A DNA stretch of 64,000 nucleotides, from the NCBI RefSeq assembly GCF_012932365.1, contig NZ_JAAIIH010000001.1:310001-374000 (forward strand), in the 5' to 3' direction. Made by a program: the position numbers and the translations under genes. Shown one piece after another: positions 63,716-64,000 of this stretch. The notes under the pieces were generated by a model that was given only the letters and a program-made list of their open reading frames with translations, ran no database searches and was not told where the DNA came from. The stretch comes from Bifidobacterium moraviense. Its GTDB lineage: Bacteria; Actinomycetota; Actinomycetes; Actinomycetales; Bifidobacteriaceae. How positions within the stretch are numbered: the first letter of the stretch is position 1; each line of letters opens with the position of its first letter.

Positions 63716-64000
63716 TCACCCGAGCTTGGCCATGACCTCGCGCATGTACTGCGCGGTCTGGCCCGGGGTCCTGCCGACCTTGATGCCCACGGCCTCGAGG
63801 GCCTCCTTCTTGTCCTTCGCAGTGCCCTTGCCGCCGGAGACAATGGCGCCGGCATGGCCCATCTGCTTGCCCTCGGGGGCGGTGAAGCCGGCGATGTAGG
63901 CGACGATGGGCTTGGTCATGTGCTCATGCGCCCATGCCGCGGCCTCCTGTTCGGCGCTGCCGCCGATCTCGCCGATCATCACGACGGCCTTGGTGTCCGG
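63716..64000 (-). CDS. sucD: Succinate-CoA ligase alpha subunit (C-terminal part, cut by window)
   Basis: Ninety-five residues from the 3' end of sucD are present; the 5' part lies beyond the window. [18 protein letters not shown] is followed by [20 protein letters not shown] and [15 protein letters not shown], with the phosphorylated active-site histidine in GHAGAIV. The enzyme converts succinyl-CoA to succinate with ATP or GTP gain. In bifidobacteria, which lack a full citric-acid cycle, it likely serves succinyl-CoA supply. The gene is three bases from the DUF6350 start. Confidence 0.95.
   Translation of the reverse strand, partial: PDTKAVVMIGEIGGSAEQEAAAWAHEHMTKPIVAYIAGFTAPEGKQMGHAGAIVSGGKGTAKDKKEALEAVGIKVGRTPGQTAQYMREVMAKLG

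Overview
The window is high-GC, densely coded actinobacterial DNA. Several traits together point to Bifidobacterium or a very close relative: a TrpC-TrpB fusion, a Cmk-Der fusion, a one-polypeptide PafBC-like WYL regulator, RbpA, a GarA-type FHA protein, and a eukaryote-type UDP-glucose pyrophosphorylase. Most genes use AGGAGG-like ribosome sites and GC-ending codons. This assignment comes from gene content only; no database search was possible.

Layout. 0-7.2 kb: a histidine phosphatase, metE, metF and glnE. 7.2-7.6 kb: a cluster of short alternating-orientation repeats including a 31-bp tandem array; a second cluster of the same family lies at 19.3-19.5 kb. 7.6-14.3 kb: a pyrimidine operon, pyrB-pyrI-pyrC-pyrF-pyrK-pyrD-pyrE, closed by a long hairpin. 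14.4-21 kb: accessory and regulatory genes (FMN reductase, LysR, secreted nuclease lipoprotein, TetR, a putative lipoprotein, a winged-helix regulator, a ClC channel). 21-28.4 kb: DNA repair (nfo), a VOC protein, trpCB-trpA, lgt, rpe, hisE and hisG. 28.4-32.5 kb: the conserved actinobacterial block pgsA-DUF881-sbp-DUF881-garA-merR. 33-42 kb, minus strand: HAD phosphatase, rbpA, helY, a small membrane protein, pafBC and galU.

42-51.4 kb is the accessory zone. It holds an acetyltransferase, a YafQ-type toxin-antitoxin pair, a TetR/MFS efflux pair whose operator occurs in front of both genes, and a decayed prophage head-gene region beside a tRNA-Pro(GGG) gene. In that prophage remnant a minor-capsid (VG15/MuF-type) gene runs into a CdiA-like PD-(D/E)xK tRNase domain but is broken by a frameshift and a stop codon. 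Two more toxin-tail remnants follow, each overlapping the start of a small acidic gene of one family (candidate immunity genes). Scaffold-gene fragments and recurring 'AAGCCACC/ACCACCC hairpin + TTATGCCC' boundaries separate the pieces. This tandem array of phage polymorphic-toxin cassettes is the most interesting find.

51.5-64 kb: a YbaK-type deacylase, nhaA, a DUF47/PiT phosphate-uptake pair, an unusual 22-bp-arm inverted repeat, cmk-der, rluB, a MIP-family channel lacking the usual selectivity arginine, DUF3017, purH, a PerM/DUF6350 membrane protein and the 3' part of sucD, which runs off the window.
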